Of a stretch of DNA of 64,000 bases, positions 37,846 to 48,111 are shown piece by piece (the first letter of the stretch is position 1; every line of letters starts with the position of its first letter). The notes below the pieces were generated by a model. That model was not told the origin of the DNA. It saw only the letters and a list, made by a program, of their open reading frames with translations, and did no database searches. This DNA is from Pycnococcus provasolii (Eukaryota > Chlorophyta > Pseudoscourfieldiophyceae > Pseudoscourfieldiales > Pycnococcaceae). The translations under genes and the position numbers were made by a program. The stretch is taken from positions 434,001 to 498,000 of the forward strand of contig OW568863.1 in assembly GCA_938743325.2 (NCBI GenBank), in the 5' to 3' direction.

Positions 37846-38661
37846 TTACGGTTTCAGGGTACTTGCGCGTGGCTTGAGCGCATACATTCGCACGGGGTAT
37901 AGCTCCTGCGGAAACTCCTTCTGCCTCCGCTTCGCAACCATCTGGAAGTTTGCCTTCTCGAAGAGTTCGCACAGGTACGCGTCCGATCGCGTCACGGAGC
38001 TGTCGTCGCTGTCAACGATGAACCCTCGTCCCGCCGTTGCGTTGTTCTCCTTTACGAAGATCATGCCTCCGTCTTTTAGTCCCTCCGCGCAGCGGGCGAA
38101 GAAGTCGAGGAAGTGGTCGTCGGTGAGGTGTCCGATGACCCACTGGATCCATATGACGTCGTAAGTCTTTGGCGCGGGCGTAAAAGTCTGCAGCGGCTCT
38201 GCAAAGAACGAGAACTTCGTCGTGTTTGTTTCTTCCGTCTTAGCACGCTTGGCGACGAGCGTTCTTCGCGCCTCTTCGATGAGCGCCTCTACGGGTTCGA
38301 CGAGGTGCACTTCGCTGAAGTGGTGTCTGAGAAACTCGTTCGTGACGCGGCCAACACCCGCGCCGCAGTCGAGTGCGCACGTGTGCTCGTTTCCTGCTGT
38401 GCATATGTGCGGTGCTGCATCTTGAAGGAACTGCGTGCTTGCGGCAACGTCCGTGGGCGAGACGTGTCCGAACCCTCCGAGAACGCCGTCGACGGTGGGT
38501 GGTGCGTTTGACCAGTACTGGATGGCGGTTCCATACCACCCTTTGCTTTTGTCGTTCGGGTCAGCACCAGCGCCCCCTTCAGTGACATCTTCCCAGAACT
38601 TCTTTGAAGATGTTAACACGGTGCCGTCGCCGCTCTCGCCAGGGAACTGAGACGACGCCAT
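37846..38661 (-). CDS. NTMT1: Protein alpha-N-terminal methyltransferase (NTMT1/NRMT family)
   Basis: The 271-residue protein matches the NTM1/AdoMet_MTase family throughout: YWSNAPPTVDGVLGGFGHVS near residue 50, the SAM-binding CALDCGAGVGRVTNEFL, VHLVEPVEALIEEAR, DVIWIQWVIGHLTDDHFLDF (substrate-binding region) and IFVKENNATAGRGFIVDSDDSSVTRS. NTMT1 enzymes methylate the alpha-amino group of proteins that start X-Pro-Lys/Arg after Met removal, such as RCC1 and some ribosomal proteins. ATG at 38661 (MASSQFPGES) follows an A-rich leader. TGTAA on the minus strand is at 37835. An RCC1-repeat gene lies in this window, but its N-terminus (STEEE) does not fit the substrate motif. Confidence 0.92.
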   Translation of the reverse strand: MASSQFPGESGDGTVLTSSKKFWEDVTEGGAGADPNDKSKGWYGTAIQYWSNAPPTVDGVLGGFGHVSPTDVAASTQFLQDAAPHICTAGNEHTCALDCGAGVGRVTNEFLRHHFSEVHLVEPVEALIEEARRTLVAKRAKTEETNTTKFSFFAEPLQTFTPAPKTYDVIWIQWVIGHLTDDHFLDFFARCAEGLKDGGMIFVKENNATAGRGFIVDSDDSSVTRSDAYLCELFEKANFQMVAKRRQKEFPQELYPVRMYALKPRASTLKP

Positions 38662-39135
38662 TGAAAAAGAAAACGCAAGAAAACGACAAAAAAGTGAAAA
38701 ACAACACACACACACAATATACTGTATGTAACGCGAGAAGTGCGGAGAATGCCATGAAAAAGGCGCGGGAAAAACCCGAATCATCAAGTGCGCAAAAACC
38801 CCAAACCCCGAACACAAAACGAACCCATCGAGAAACAAAAAATCAAATGCAAAAATCACGACGCAAAAACGAAAAATCTATCTCATCGAATAACATCGAA
38901 GAACCAGACGCAAAAAGGGATCCCCAAACCAAAACCAGCTGGCAAAAAGAGTGCACTGGCCCCACCCTATTTGTCCGTCCCCAGTCGCCGCCCCTCCCCT
39001 CCACTGGCAGGTTTCCGAAAAATCCTGCAGAAGAAAACACAAGAAAACACCTAAGAAAAAAACAGGGTTCGCGAAGCAGGCGCCCTTTTCTCGCGAAGCA
39101 GTTGTTCATTCATTCTCACGTTTGGTTTTTAGGTC
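38662..39135. other. A-rich divergent region before DPE2
   Basis: Upstream region shared by NTMT1 (minus) and DPE2 (plus). Much of it is A-rich (CAAAAACCCC, AAAATCAAATG-type runs) with a short CA run at 38703-38714. TTTTTAG sits seven bases before the DPE2 ATG and could be a 3' splice site of a 5' UTR intron. Confidence 0.4.
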
Positions 39136-42100
39136 ATGGACCCTGGGACTGTGTCTGCCAACTCAGCGTCAGCGTCAGCGTCAGCGGGTGGTGGTGGTGA
39201 TGCTAGTGATGGTGCTGCTGGTGCAAGTGAATTGCCTTTCGTAGTCCCACTCGACGAAGCACTGGCGGCGGCTGCTGCTTCTCCTCACGTGGATTCACAA
39301 GCAGCAACAACAGCAGGGACACCAGCGATGCACGATAATCATGACTCTGGTACACCTCCCATAATCATGCCGCTCGCAGCAAACTTCGATAGTAGCGACA
39401 TTGCAGCAACAGACAACACAGGCATGGCGGCACCTCTGCTGAACGCGCTCGCGGCACCTCCAGTCCAGCAGACGCACGTGTGGAGTGAACCCGCAAGGGC
39501 GGTCGCGCATGCAACAAGGGGACACAGGCGGACACACCAACAGCACATGCTAGGCCAGCACGAGTCGTGGCTCAGCCGCGCAGTCGCGAACGCAACCATG
39601 TCCGTGAGCGCGTCGCCTGTTGCACCCGCGTGCCTCGTCAGGCTGCACGTCGAGTACTCAACCACCGTGTGGGGGGAGCACGTCGTCGCTATCGGCGCGG
39701 GCGCGAACGGGCAGTTCGTCGTCGAGCCGGCGCACGTCGCGCACGCCGCCGCTGCGAAAGATGACAGCAGCTTGCGGCAACAAAACATGACCGACCGCGG
39801 CGTGCCTCTCGAGTGCCACGACGACGGACACGGAAGGCGAACTTGGGTCGGGGCGGCGGCTGTCGCCGCGCCGTCGCCGTCGAAGAACGACGACGGCGAC
39901 GGCGACGGCGAAACCGCGCTACGCTACAGATACATTGTTGTCGACGACGGAGGACACTGGCTGCGCGAGGAGGCGCCCCTGGGTGGCTTTTGGCGCGTTC
40001 TCACGTCGTTGCCAACGCAGGCGAACCTGTCCCACGCGCTGAGCATCGAGGTGTTCGACACGTGGCGCGAGGGAAGGGGACACGAGAACATTTTCGCGCA
40101 CGCGTCCAAGTTCCGACGGGTCATCGTGCCCCACTCCGCCTCTCCACCACCTCCGACACCGCCGCGACGAGACGGCGCGCAATTTGACGCCGACTTTGCG
40201 AATGGCGTGCCCGCCGTCACAGTGAATTTCAGCGTGCGTGCGCCTATCCCGCTCGCATTCGACGACGACGTGCCCGCCACAATCGCGCTGTGTGTCACCT
40301 CGCCGTTCGATGCGGTGATCACCATGGCTGCCGCGGGCAAAGATCAGACGGGTGTTTACCGCGCAACCTGCGTTCTTGCTCGCGGTCACATGCCGCTAAC
40401 ATATCATTACAGCGTTGTCAGGCAGGTTCCCGGCGTGCCCGGCGTTCCCGGTCGCGAGCTCGAGCGCGAGCGCGGCGATCGAGCCGTGTCAAGGCACATG
40501 CTCCGCGGTGCAGCCGCTCGGAATCACGATCTGCACACGTCGGCGGGAGGGTTGGCAGACGACGCGTCGGCAGCAGCCGGATTGGTGTCGTCAGGGCTGG
40601 GAGGCTCGGATCAGGCTTCGTCGATGACGGCGCGATCGCTTGCGAATGGAGCGCACGTCGTCTGCGTGGACGATGGCGCATTCCGAAGGCAGGTGCCGCC
40701 GTGGCGCGGTGCTGGCGTCGCCGTGCCGGTATTCTCGCTGCGCGCGTCGAATACAGTTGGAGTCGGAGACTTTGGCGCTCTGGCAAAGTTCGCACCTTTC
40801 GTCGCGGCGTGCGGCGCGCGTGTGCTGCAAATCTTGCCCGTCAACGACACGCGTGTGCACGGCGACTTTCGTGACAGCTACCCCTACGGCGTTCTCAGCT
40901 CCGTCGCGCTGCACCCGCTGTACCTTGACGTCGAGTCGATGTGGACAGATGCTGCGCAGCAGCCTGAATCTCTGCAAAACGTGCCAGTCGACGAGCAAGT
41001 TACGAAAATGATTGCATCCGCGCGCAGCGCGTTGGATCAGCTGCCTGATGTGGACTACCCCGCGAGCTTGGCAGCGAAGCTCGACATCGCACGGACCATC
41101 TTTCGCCATCTCTTTCACTCGCACACGAAAACCAGCGCAGCGTACATTGCGTTCGTCGCCGAGAATGCTGAATGGCTGCGCCCGTATGCCGCGTACAATT
41201 ACCTCGCGTACGAGCTCTACCAGACCACGGACACGTCGAAGTGGGGAACTCTCGCGCGTGCAACGGAGTCGGACGTCGATGACCTGTGCTCACCCGAAGC
41301 GCCACATTACGAGTACATCGAGTTTGTGTTTTTCACGCAGTACATCCTCCACGTGCAGCTGAAGCGCGCGAGCGAGGAGTGCGAGCGGAATCGCATCGCT
41401 CTCAAGGGCGACTTGAGCATCGGAGTGCACCCTCGTTCCGTCGACGTCTGGTCGCAGTCGCACTACTTTCGCACGGCGTGTCGCACGGGAGCTCCGCCGG
41501 ACTACTTCGACTCGAACGGCCAGAACTGGGGATTTCCCACGTATGACTGGGACGCCATGGAAAAGGACGGATTTCAGTGGTGGCGAAGGCGCATGCGGCG
41601 TCTTGCCGAATACTTCCATGCATACCGAATCGACCACGTGCTTGGCTTCTTCCGCATCTGGGAGTTGCCGTACTGGGCGTCGAGTGGCAAGTCTGGGCAA
41701 CTGCGCCCGAGCCTTCCGTACACGCGACAGGAGCTTGAGAGCGCAGGCCTGTGGGACATCGAGAAGTACACGGAGCCATTTTTGACTGAGCGGTCTATCT
41801 TCGAGACGCTGTTTGGCGAGGATGCCGGCTACGGGGGTCGGTTGCCTCCTCCCCCAGCGAGTGTGCTGCCGCCAGCCGTCGTGGTGGGTGGTGGCGTCGG
41901 AGGCGGGGTGCAGTACGTCGCATCACCCGTGTCAAAGTCCAAGGAGGAGATGAAGATGCTCACGCCACAGCAGAAATTGCAAGCCTGGCGCAAGGAGCAG
42001 GAGCAGCTTCTTGCCAAACGCATGGAGGTTGTGCAGCTGCTCGTCTACAACTACTTTGTACCACACCCGAAGGATGCATCACGCCTTGCCTTTCGCAAGG

Positions 42101-43497
42101 AGGTCTGCACGGAGACTCTTTCAGATGCGTTCTTTTCTGTTCCGCGCAGCATGGAGGAGGCGCTCGCAAAGGAAGACGAGGAGATTAAAAAGCAGCTGAG
42201 GGATTCAATATCTCCAGCGGCATCGGCGGCGGGTAGGGCGGCGGCAGCTGCCGCCGCGGCAGGTGATCTCCGTCTCGCAGCCTCTCTGATGCGGGGTACT
42301 GCTAGTACTACTTCACCACCTGAACCCGCCTCCGCCCCAGCACCTGACGGTGGAGACAGCGTGCCAGGTCTCACAAAGATGCGCCGCATTGCAGAGGAGT
42401 GCAGACGCCTTCGCCTGCTATTTCGGCAGCTTCATAGCCACGTGATTTTCGTTCGTGACAGCGATGAGCCGGACCGTCTGTTTCACCCGCGATTCGACAT
42501 CAGCGGCGATGCGGCGCGCGAGGCAGCTCGTGAGGCGGCGGCTAGGGTGACGGATGCGCCGCCTTCGACAACTCCAAATTTCGGCGACTCGATGCTCCTC
42601 ACCGTCCTTCCCGAGCGACCTGCGCCGTGTGGAAATCCGGCGTTCACGTACGGCGTGTCCTCCAGCCAGCATCGCGACGTGCTGCGTGGATGGTGCCACG
42701 ACTACTTCTACGGTGAGCGCAACGCGGACGTCTGGAGACGTACGGCGATGGCGCGCCTGCCAAGCGTCGTCTCCGCCGGAATTGGCATGCTTTGCTGCGC
42801 GGAGGACCTCGGACTTGTTCCAGATGTCGTACCTGGCGTGATGGGCAACCTCGGTCTGCTTGGGCTGCGCATAGAGCGCATGCCGTGTGCTCACGAGGAG
42901 GACTTTGTCGACGACGACGTGGAGGAGGATGATCGCAATCACATCTTCCGTGAAATGGGCCTGAACATCGACGCGCGCGAATTCGGTTCGTTGTCAAGGT
43001 ACCCGTATTTGAGCGTATGTTCCCCCAGCTGCCACGACGCGTCGCCGTTTCGCCTGTGGCTGGAGGAGGACTTTGCACGTCGCAATCGCTACGAGGAGCA
43101 CCTGAATCTTCTCGTTCGCGTCGGGCGCACCACCGCACCTCCTCCCCGGATGCACGCGCAGGATCCCTCGGACGCTCTCGCTGACTCGTCTGAGGCGCTG
43201 GCAGTGAGCGGTCTCGCGCGCGACGTCATATGGAATCACCTGTGTGCGCCGTCAGCACTCGCCGTGTTCCCGCTGCAGGATGTGCTAGCGATGCGCGTGG
43301 AGCCGTACGGCAGCCGTCCTCCCGCCACGGAGCTGATCAACGACCCGTCGAATCCCGAGCACTACTGGCGCTACCGCGTGCTTCAGAGCGTCGAGAGCCT
43401 TTGCTCAGACGTTCGTCTGACGGACGAGATGGATCGCTTAGTTCGCGAGTCCGGTCGCGATGCCGCGGGCGGCTCGATGGGACGCGACGAAGAATAA
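39136..43497 (+). CDS. DPE2: DPE2-type 4-alpha-glucanotransferase with starch-binding domains
   Basis: The 1453-residue protein begins with an Ala/Ser-rich N-terminus, then two CBM20-like starch-binding modules (about 170-320, starting VRLHVEYSTTVWGEHVV, and 350-450, TVNFSVRAPIPLAF). The GH77 domain starts near 520 (WRGAGVAVPVFSLRASNTVG, GARVLQILPVNDT, DSYPYGVLSSVALHPLYLD). Candidate nucleophile Asp833 lies in RIDHVLGFFRIWELP, acid/base Glu1223 in CCAEDLGLVPDV, and a third Asp in PSCHDASPFRLW. The inserted segment that splits GH77 in DPE2 is present (about 905-1110). In plants the cytosolic enzyme moves glucose from maltose onto heteroglycan during starch breakdown. No clear transit peptide. 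TGTAA at 43546. A single uninterrupted exon of this size is notable. Confidence 0.92.
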   Translation: MDPGTVSANSASASASAGGGGDASDGAAGASELPFVVPLDEALAAAAASPHVDSQAATTAGTPAMHDNHDSGTPPIIMPLAANFDSSDIAATDNTGMAAPLLNALAAPPVQQTHVWSEPARAVAHATRGHRRTHQQHMLGQHESWLSRAVANATMSVSASPVAPACLVRLHVEYSTTVWGEHVVAIGAGANGQFVVEPAHVAHAAAAKDDSSLRQQNMTDRGVPLECHDDGHGRRTWVGAAAVAAPSPSKNDDGDGDGETALRYRYIVVDDGGHWLREEAPLGGFWRVLTSLPTQANLSHALSIEVFDTWREGRGHENIFAHASKFRRVIVPHSASPPPPTPPRRDGAQFDADFANGVPAVTVNFSVRAPIPLAFDDDVPATIALCVTSPFDAVITMAAAGKDQTGVYRATCVLARGHMPLTYHYSVVRQVPGVPGVPGRELERERGDRAVSRHMLRGAAARNHDLHTSAGGLADDASAAAGLVSSGLGGSDQASSMTARSLANGAHVVCVDDGAFRRQVPPWRGAGVAVPVFSLRASNTVGVGDFGALAKFAPFVAACGARVLQILPVNDTRVHGDFRDSYPYGVLSSVALHPLYLDVESMWTDAAQQPESLQNVPVDEQVTKMIASARSALDQLPDVDYPASLAAKLDIARTIFRHLFHSHTKTSAAYIAFVAENAEWLRPYAAYNYLAYELYQTTDTSKWGTLARATESDVDDLCSPEAPHYEYIEFVFFTQYILHVQLKRASEECERNRIALKGDLSIGVHPRSVDVWSQSHYFRTACRTGAPPDYFDSNGQNWGFPTYDWDAMEKDGFQWWRRRMRRLAEYFHAYRIDHVLGFFRIWELPYWASSGKSGQLRPSLPYTRQELESAGLWDIEKYTEPFLTERSIFETLFGEDAGYGGRLPPPPASVLPPAVVVGGGVGGGVQYVASPVSKSKEEMKMLTPQQKLQAWRKEQEQLLAKRMEVVQLLVYNYFVPHPKDASRLAFRKEVCTETLSDAFFSVPRSMEEALAKEDEEIKKQLRDSISPAASAAGRAAAAAAAAGDLRLAASLMRGTASTTSPPEPASAPAPDGGDSVPGLTKMRRIAEECRRLRLLFRQLHSHVIFVRDSDEPDRLFHPRFDISGDAAREAAREAAARVTDAPPSTTPNFGDSMLLTVLPERPAPCGNPAFTYGVSSSQHRDVLRGWCHDYFYGERNADVWRRTAMARLPSVVSAGIGMLCCAEDLGLVPDVVPGVMGNLGLLGLRIERMPCAHEEDFVDDDVEEDDRNHIFREMGLNIDAREFGSLSRYPYLSVCSPSCHDASPFRLWLEEDFARRNRYEEHLNLLVRVGRTTAPPPRMHAQDPSDALADSSEALAVSGLARDVIWNHLCAPSALAVFPLQDVLAMRVEPYGSRPPATELINDPSNPEHYWRYRVLQSVESLCSDVRLTDEMDRLVRESGRDAAGGSMGRDEE

Positions 43498-44153
43498 TGT
43501 TAAATGTATACAGCATTTTACTGTACGTATCGTACGTCGTACGTATGTAAATTTTTTTTGACGTGAGTTTATCATAGTTGGTATGTATTACAAGCGTATC
43601 TCCTACGATACATTCACTTTGTTTCGAAAACGCCGCTTCGTGTCCCCTCTTCCAACCAGTGATGATGCCTGTCCCACCTGGAGGTGGAGGGGGATACAAC
43701 CCTGGGAGAGGTGGAGATGGTCGTCGGCAAGCACCAAGCCACCAACCAGGACAGGCTGACAGGAGGGAACTTGAAGGGGAACGAAGAACGTCGTAGGGGC
43801 CATCGGAATGATTTCAGAAAGGGTTTGACGACACGCTTCTCTTCTCTTCTCTTCTTTTTTTGTCTGTTTTGTTTTTCAATTCACACATTTTCACGTTATA
43901 TTCAAAACTTCGCTGACCTTTGATGGCCTCTGTTGATTGGCCTCTGTTGATTGGCCTCTGTTGATTGACCTTTGGTTCGTTAAGGCCTGTTAAGATATGC
44001 TGTTTGAGTTAAGACGTTGAAGTATGCCACTCCACTTCCATCTTCTCGCTCTGCACCTCTGCAGGTCGCTTCTTCGTGACTCGAGAGGAAGTCTCGTCTG
44101 CTTCGGCGGTGAGAAAGAGCGTTTCTCGTCACTGACTGTTCGTGGCACTGCAG
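43498..44153. other. Intergenic with a short tandem repeat
   Basis: The 3' region of DPE2 leads into a unit of about 17 bp, TGGCCTCTGTTGATT, repeated three to four times at 43922-43972, and a TTCTCTTC run near 43840-43855. The RCC1-like ATG at 44154 follows CACTGCAG directly, which could be a 3' splice site. Confidence 0.5.
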
Positions 44154-45290
44154 ATGTCCACGGAGGAGGAGACTCTAGCATCTGCAGCCGCGTCGATGTC
44201 TCTTCACTGTGAGGCGAAGGCGAACTTGGTGAGTGATGGAGATGGTGAGCGAACCTCACGCTGCTCAGATGAAGAACAGGTTGGACACCAAGTGCTGGAC
44301 GCTCTGCGCATGTGGTGGCGCCAGTCAGCGACGGCAAGGAGGACGGCGACGCGAAGGAGGTGCGAGAACGCCGGGACGTGCGTGACGATGAGCGCCGGTG
44401 GGTCGTTCTCGGCGGCAGTCACACCAAACGGACGTCTACGACTTTGGGGAAATAGTCTCGCGAGCGAAAACGGTCTCAATGTGCACCACGGACACGGCTG
44501 TGGCAGCAGCTCGGGTGAAGACGACGCCGCGCCTTTCGTAGCTGTCAGTGCAGGTGCTGCGCACGTTCTCGCTCTGCGCGGTGACGGTAGCGTGCACTGC
44601 AGAGGTACCGACCGCGATTCGCGAGCTCCCGCACGTGGTGTCACAGGTCCGTTCGTCGCGGTGTCGGCTGGCGTCGCGCACTCGCTCGCGCTGCGAGACG
44701 ACTGCACCGTTGCGTGCTGGGGACGAAACCACGACGGACAGGCGCCACTGCATGGTTTGCCAGGCGAGTCGTTCGTGATGGTGGCTGCAGGTGGGTATCA
44801 CTCTCTTGGACTTCGGCCGGACGGTTCGTTACGCGCGTGGGGACGCAACGTCGAAGGGCAGTGCGAAGTGCCCACGCCGATCTTCGGCAAGTTTAAGAGC
44901 ATTGCCGCTGGACATTTGCACAGCTTGGCGCTAAGGGAGGACGGACGCATCTTCGCGTGGGGCAGCAACGCCACCAGGCAGGCGACGCCGGCGGAAGGTG
45001 AATTCGTCGCCATAGCGGCTGGGTCGGCATTCAGCCTTGCGCTCACGCCGGCTGGGAGTGTGGTTCACTTTGGACACGAAAACTACGGCTGTCCACCTGC
45101 CGATAAGCAGCGGGGTCCTTACGTGGGAATTTCGGCGGGCGCATATCACGCACTCGCTCTTCGCGCGGATGGAAGTGTCGTTTGCTGGGGCTTGAATGAC
45201 CTTCAGGCGCCTCCCCATGGCGTTTCGGTGGACGGCGAGCATATGAGGGCATGTCGTCTTGGATGGCGCTTTTTGGATCGCCTTGATTGA
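44154..45290 (+). CDS. RCC1-repeat protein
   Basis: The 378-residue protein has a polar N-terminus of about 75 residues and then six or seven RCC1-type blades: FVAVSAGAAHVLALRGDGSV, FVAVSAGVAHSLALRDDCTV, FVMVAAGGYHSLGLRPDGSL, FKSIAAGHLHSLALREDGRI, FVAIAAGSAFSLALTPAGSV and YVGISAGAYHALALRADGSV, each closing with a WG.N element such as WGRNHDGQ. The short blades (about 40 residues) resemble the bacterial/protist RCC1_2 type rather than the Ran exchange factor itself, so a role as guanine exchange factor should not be assumed. Start is the first ATG; an in-frame GTG lies four codons upstream. TGTAA at 45311. Confidence 0.8.
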   Translation: MSTEEETLASAAASMSLHCEAKANLVSDGDGERTSRCSDEEQVGHQVLDALRMWWRQSATARRTATRRRCENAGTCVTMSAGGSFSAAVTPNGRLRLWGNSLASENGLNVHHGHGCGSSSGEDDAAPFVAVSAGAAHVLALRGDGSVHCRGTDRDSRAPARGVTGPFVAVSAGVAHSLALRDDCTVACWGRNHDGQAPLHGLPGESFVMVAAGGYHSLGLRPDGSLRAWGRNVEGQCEVPTPIFGKFKSIAAGHLHSLALREDGRIFAWGSNATRQATPAEGEFVAIAAGSAFSLALTPAGSVVHFGHENYGCPPADKQRGPYVGISAGAYHALALRADGSVVCWGLNDLQAPPHGVSVDGEHMRACRLGWRFLDRLD

Positions 45291-45385
45291 TGCAAGGGAA
45301 GGGGTGAAGATGTAACTTGTTGATGTGAAGCAAGTATTCGTGTACTTACATAGAACTAATCTCGTCGATGTCCAGGTTGATCGCA

Positions 45386-46657
45386 CTAGTCATAGATGCG
45401 CACGAGCACTGTGACAGGATTGCGGCACGCCCAGCACTTCTTGACGGAGTTCACGGAAAGGTCCTTAGCGCATTCATCGCACACGAGCTTGTGACCGCAT
45501 GGAATTGCGGCTGTCGTGCGTGCCTCAGAGAGACAATTCAAACACGCCATACCATCTTCAAGCGGCTCTGATCGCGAGGATGGTACCGCTACCGCCGCTT
45601 CGCCATCACGGCGGCGCCTGGTCGCAACGCTCGGGACTGGTTGGGTGGCATGCTCGGATGCTGTGCCTTGCCGCCCTTGCGCATTGGCAGATGTGCCGGC
45701 GGAATCCGTTGTTGTGCGTCGGAGTTGCATGGTCCGCCTCGGTGGCGCTAACGTTGTGCCCAAGGACTGCGGGTGAGGTGCGTCAATTCCGCCACTTCGC
45801 ATTGTCCGCGACGAAGCGCGTGTCTGTCGAGCATCATGTTCGCGACCTGCCGCCGACTCAGGAGATGCCGCCGCCGCTGCCTCGCCGTCACGACGCCGCT
45901 TACTTCTCGCATTCCTAGACGACGATGCGCCCGACTTCGCCCATGCTGCCATCGCTTCTAGAGATAGTGATGATGTTTGTGTAGGTAGCGGTTGTGAGTG
46001 CGACACGAATGCACGATAGAGTGGTGTATGTGCATCCTTGGATGACCACGTGAGCTGCGTGTACGTTATCTCGTTTCTGTGGCCTTGGGGCGTGACCGCA
46101 GTCATGCGACCAAGGCGCGTCCACTCCACCTTTCGGAAAGGTTGGAGCGTCTCCTCTCCACCGCCACCACCAGCACCGCCACCGTATATTTTCGCGACCG
46201 TTGTTGCTCTCAGTTGGGAGAGCTTGGTCCAGTTGCCTACTGGCCCAAGCTCTCCCAAGACATAAACGTCGGCGGTGTTGTTGTACATAAGAACAGTCCT
46301 GCCACACGGCGCTGCCAAAAACGCCGCGAGTTGCGCTCGCCTGACAGGCGTCGTGGCATAGCCAGCCTCTTCTAGCGCCTCCTTCACGCCTTTCAAGTCG
46401 GAGGCGCGTGCTGCACTTAAGATCTTAGCGTGGTGACGTGACGCGACACGTCTTGAGTCCAAACCAGGTAGCGCGATATTATTCCTTACGAAGTCCGTAA
46501 AGCCGTACGAGCCACCTACGGGCTCTCTGTCGCGTTCCGCCACAAAATCGTTGATGAAGGTGTTGGCGTCGAACGGCCTAATGACATGGAAGCGATCAGC
46601 ACAGGGTCCTCGAGCGTTAGGACCACGAGGTGGCGCACGTGTATCGACAGGTGACAT
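45386..46657 (-). CDS. RING-finger E3 ligase with novel N-terminal region
   Basis: The 423-residue protein carries a C-terminal C3HC4 RING (CLNCLSEARTTAAIPCGHKL, CDECAKDL, CWACRNPVTVLVRIYD), in the style of the MGRN1/IAP-type single C-terminal RINGs. The N-terminal 220 residues (FHVIRPFDANTFINDF, LPGLDSRRVASRHHAKIL, TVLMYNNTADVYVLGELGPV) do not belong to a family I know. A middle low-complexity zone contains two copies of a nuclear-localisation-like RRRRDGEAA motif (about residues 258 and 352). Substrate unknown. Convergent with the RCC1-like gene, 95 bp between stops. TGTAA on the minus strand at 45346. Confidence 0.75.
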   Translation of the reverse strand: MSPVDTRAPPRGPNARGPCADRFHVIRPFDANTFINDFVAERDREPVGGSYGFTDFVRNNIALPGLDSRRVASRHHAKILSAARASDLKGVKEALEEAGYATTPVRRAQLAAFLAAPCGRTVLMYNNTADVYVLGELGPVGNWTKLSQLRATTVAKIYGGGAGGGGGEETLQPFRKVEWTRLGRMTAVTPQGHRNEITYTQLTWSSKDAHTPLYRAFVSHSQPLPTQTSSLSLEAMAAWAKSGASSSRNARSKRRRDGEAAAAASPESAAGREHDARQTRASSRTMRSGGIDAPHPQSLGTTLAPPRRTMQLRRTTTDSAGTSANAQGRQGTASEHATQPVPSVATRRRRDGEAAVAVPSSRSEPLEDGMACLNCLSEARTTAAIPCGHKLVCDECAKDLSVNSVKKCWACRNPVTVLVRIYD

Positions 46658-46939
46658 GTGACTACTGCTGATGAGAAATGACAGAATTCTGCGAATGGCG
46701 GATTTGGGGAATTCCGACCACCCCCTCCGGCCCTCCCCCGACCGTTTTCCTCGACTACTGGTAATTTTTTTGAGCCTTTTTGAGGGATGATTTGGACCAT
46801 TCCCGAGTATTTACGTGCACCTCTCCTCTCTCCTCTCGGCTCTCGCCCCCCTCCGTCTGTCTGTCCCTGCCCTGCCAGAGCCGTTGTCATTTTAATTTTT
46901 TTACAATTCCTGCGCTCCGTGTCTGTGTCCGTGTGCTCC

Positions 46940-47935
46940 ATGTCCGGCGTGTGCCTGTCGCTGGTGTCGCCGTCCTCCCTCGATAGTGTGCACAACCGCA
47001 GTTACTGGTATGACGTCGTCGTCGGCCTGCCCACCTTCATATTTGTCGTCTTCCTTGCCGTACGCGCACCCTCAGCCATACGCAAACTCGTCGCGTCGCA
47101 GTCGCAAATAATGGCGACGTACTACACGTTCCTCTGGCTGGTGTGCGGGCTCAACGTCATGAGGTGCATCCTCCAGGTGATTCTCGTGGAGACGGGCAAA
47201 CCGAACGCACATGACGACCACGGCGACGACAGCAAAGGGAACGACGACCCCGGAACGCCGCACGATATTATCGCGAGCTCGAACACCGCGGCACACGACA
47301 CGCTGCTGAACGTGCTCTGGTTGTTCGCACGATTCGGTCTCACTTTTCTTGAGGCGAGCGTCGTCATCTTTCTTGGACATGGGTATCTGAGCTCAGGTCG
47401 CGACGCGCTCGTGCGCACGCTGCAGTGCAGTACCGCCGTCGCTGGCATCGACCTTGTCGTGAAGGCGGTTCTTATTTTTGCTGTGCACGTGCCACTCTTC
47501 ATGACCACGCCAGACAGCGGAAGCTCGAAGTGGGCATTCTGGACGATTCATAACCTCCTTCTGTCTTTGGTGTACGCAGCCGTGTTGGTTCTGCCGCTCA
47601 CGCCGCTGCGAGACAGACTCCCCGCAAGGCCGTCCTTCTTCAGATACGTCGCCGTGCTGCTTGCCATTGACGCCACCGCGACGATCGGGAGCACGCTGCT
47701 GCTTGCCGGCGCGACGTCCGCGGGCAGCTGCGTGTACGCGCTTGCCAATGCCACGTACTATGCCGGGTACCCATGGCTTTTGTACGTCACGTTTTTGGCT
47801 GATTTTTTTTCAACCGTCTCCTCGGACAACGAGCAGCTGTACTACGCGTCCATGGACGGTCTCGACGACACTGGTTTGGAAGCACTTCTTGGAGACGACG
47901 CCGTGGACTTGACGCCGCCCGTAGCGTTGAGGTGA
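46940..47935 (+). CDS. TPRA1/CAND2-type seven-helix membrane protein
   Basis: The 331-residue protein has about seven hydrophobic segments: WYDVVVGLPTFIFVVFLAV, YTFLWLVCGLNVMRCILQV, LLNVLWLFARFGLTFLEASVV, then four more up to YPWLLYVTFLADFF. This wording matches transmembrane protein adipocyte-associated 1 (TPRA1, GPR175) and the plant CAND candidate GPCRs. The loop after helix 2 is a low-complexity His/Asp insert. The family's biochemical role is unclear; candidate GPCR is the usual label. The frame continues upstream to an ATG at 46787, but those residues are Pro/Ser-rich and UTR-like, so 46940 (MSGVCLSLVSP) is preferred. Confidence 0.75.
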   Translation: MSGVCLSLVSPSSLDSVHNRSYWYDVVVGLPTFIFVVFLAVRAPSAIRKLVASQSQIMATYYTFLWLVCGLNVMRCILQVILVETGKPNAHDDHGDDSKGNDDPGTPHDIIASSNTAAHDTLLNVLWLFARFGLTFLEASVVIFLGHGYLSSGRDALVRTLQCSTAVAGIDLVVKAVLIFAVHVPLFMTTPDSGSSKWAFWTIHNLLLSLVYAAVLVLPLTPLRDRLPARPSFFRYVAVLLAIDATATIGSTLLLAGATSAGSCVYALANATYYAGYPWLLYVTFLADFFSTVSSDNEQLYYASMDGLDDTGLEALLGDDAVDLTPPVALR

Positions 47936-48111
47936 CGAGGAATATTCGTTTTGTAGTGTAGTAGTTCAATTCCCTGACGCTCTTTGTATTATTATTTTTT
48001 GCCATACAAGCTTTATGTATTGTATGTGTGCGTCAATAAGGAAAACGTACTAGATTTCTACTAAAAAAAACACACAACACGTTTTCCCACTTGTTTTTGT
48101 GTCACCACCAC

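Noticed and set aside
44024-44153. An upstream coding exon for the RCC1-like protein
   Set aside because: It would require an intron of only about 35 nt; the GTGAGA...CACTGCAG pair may be chance.
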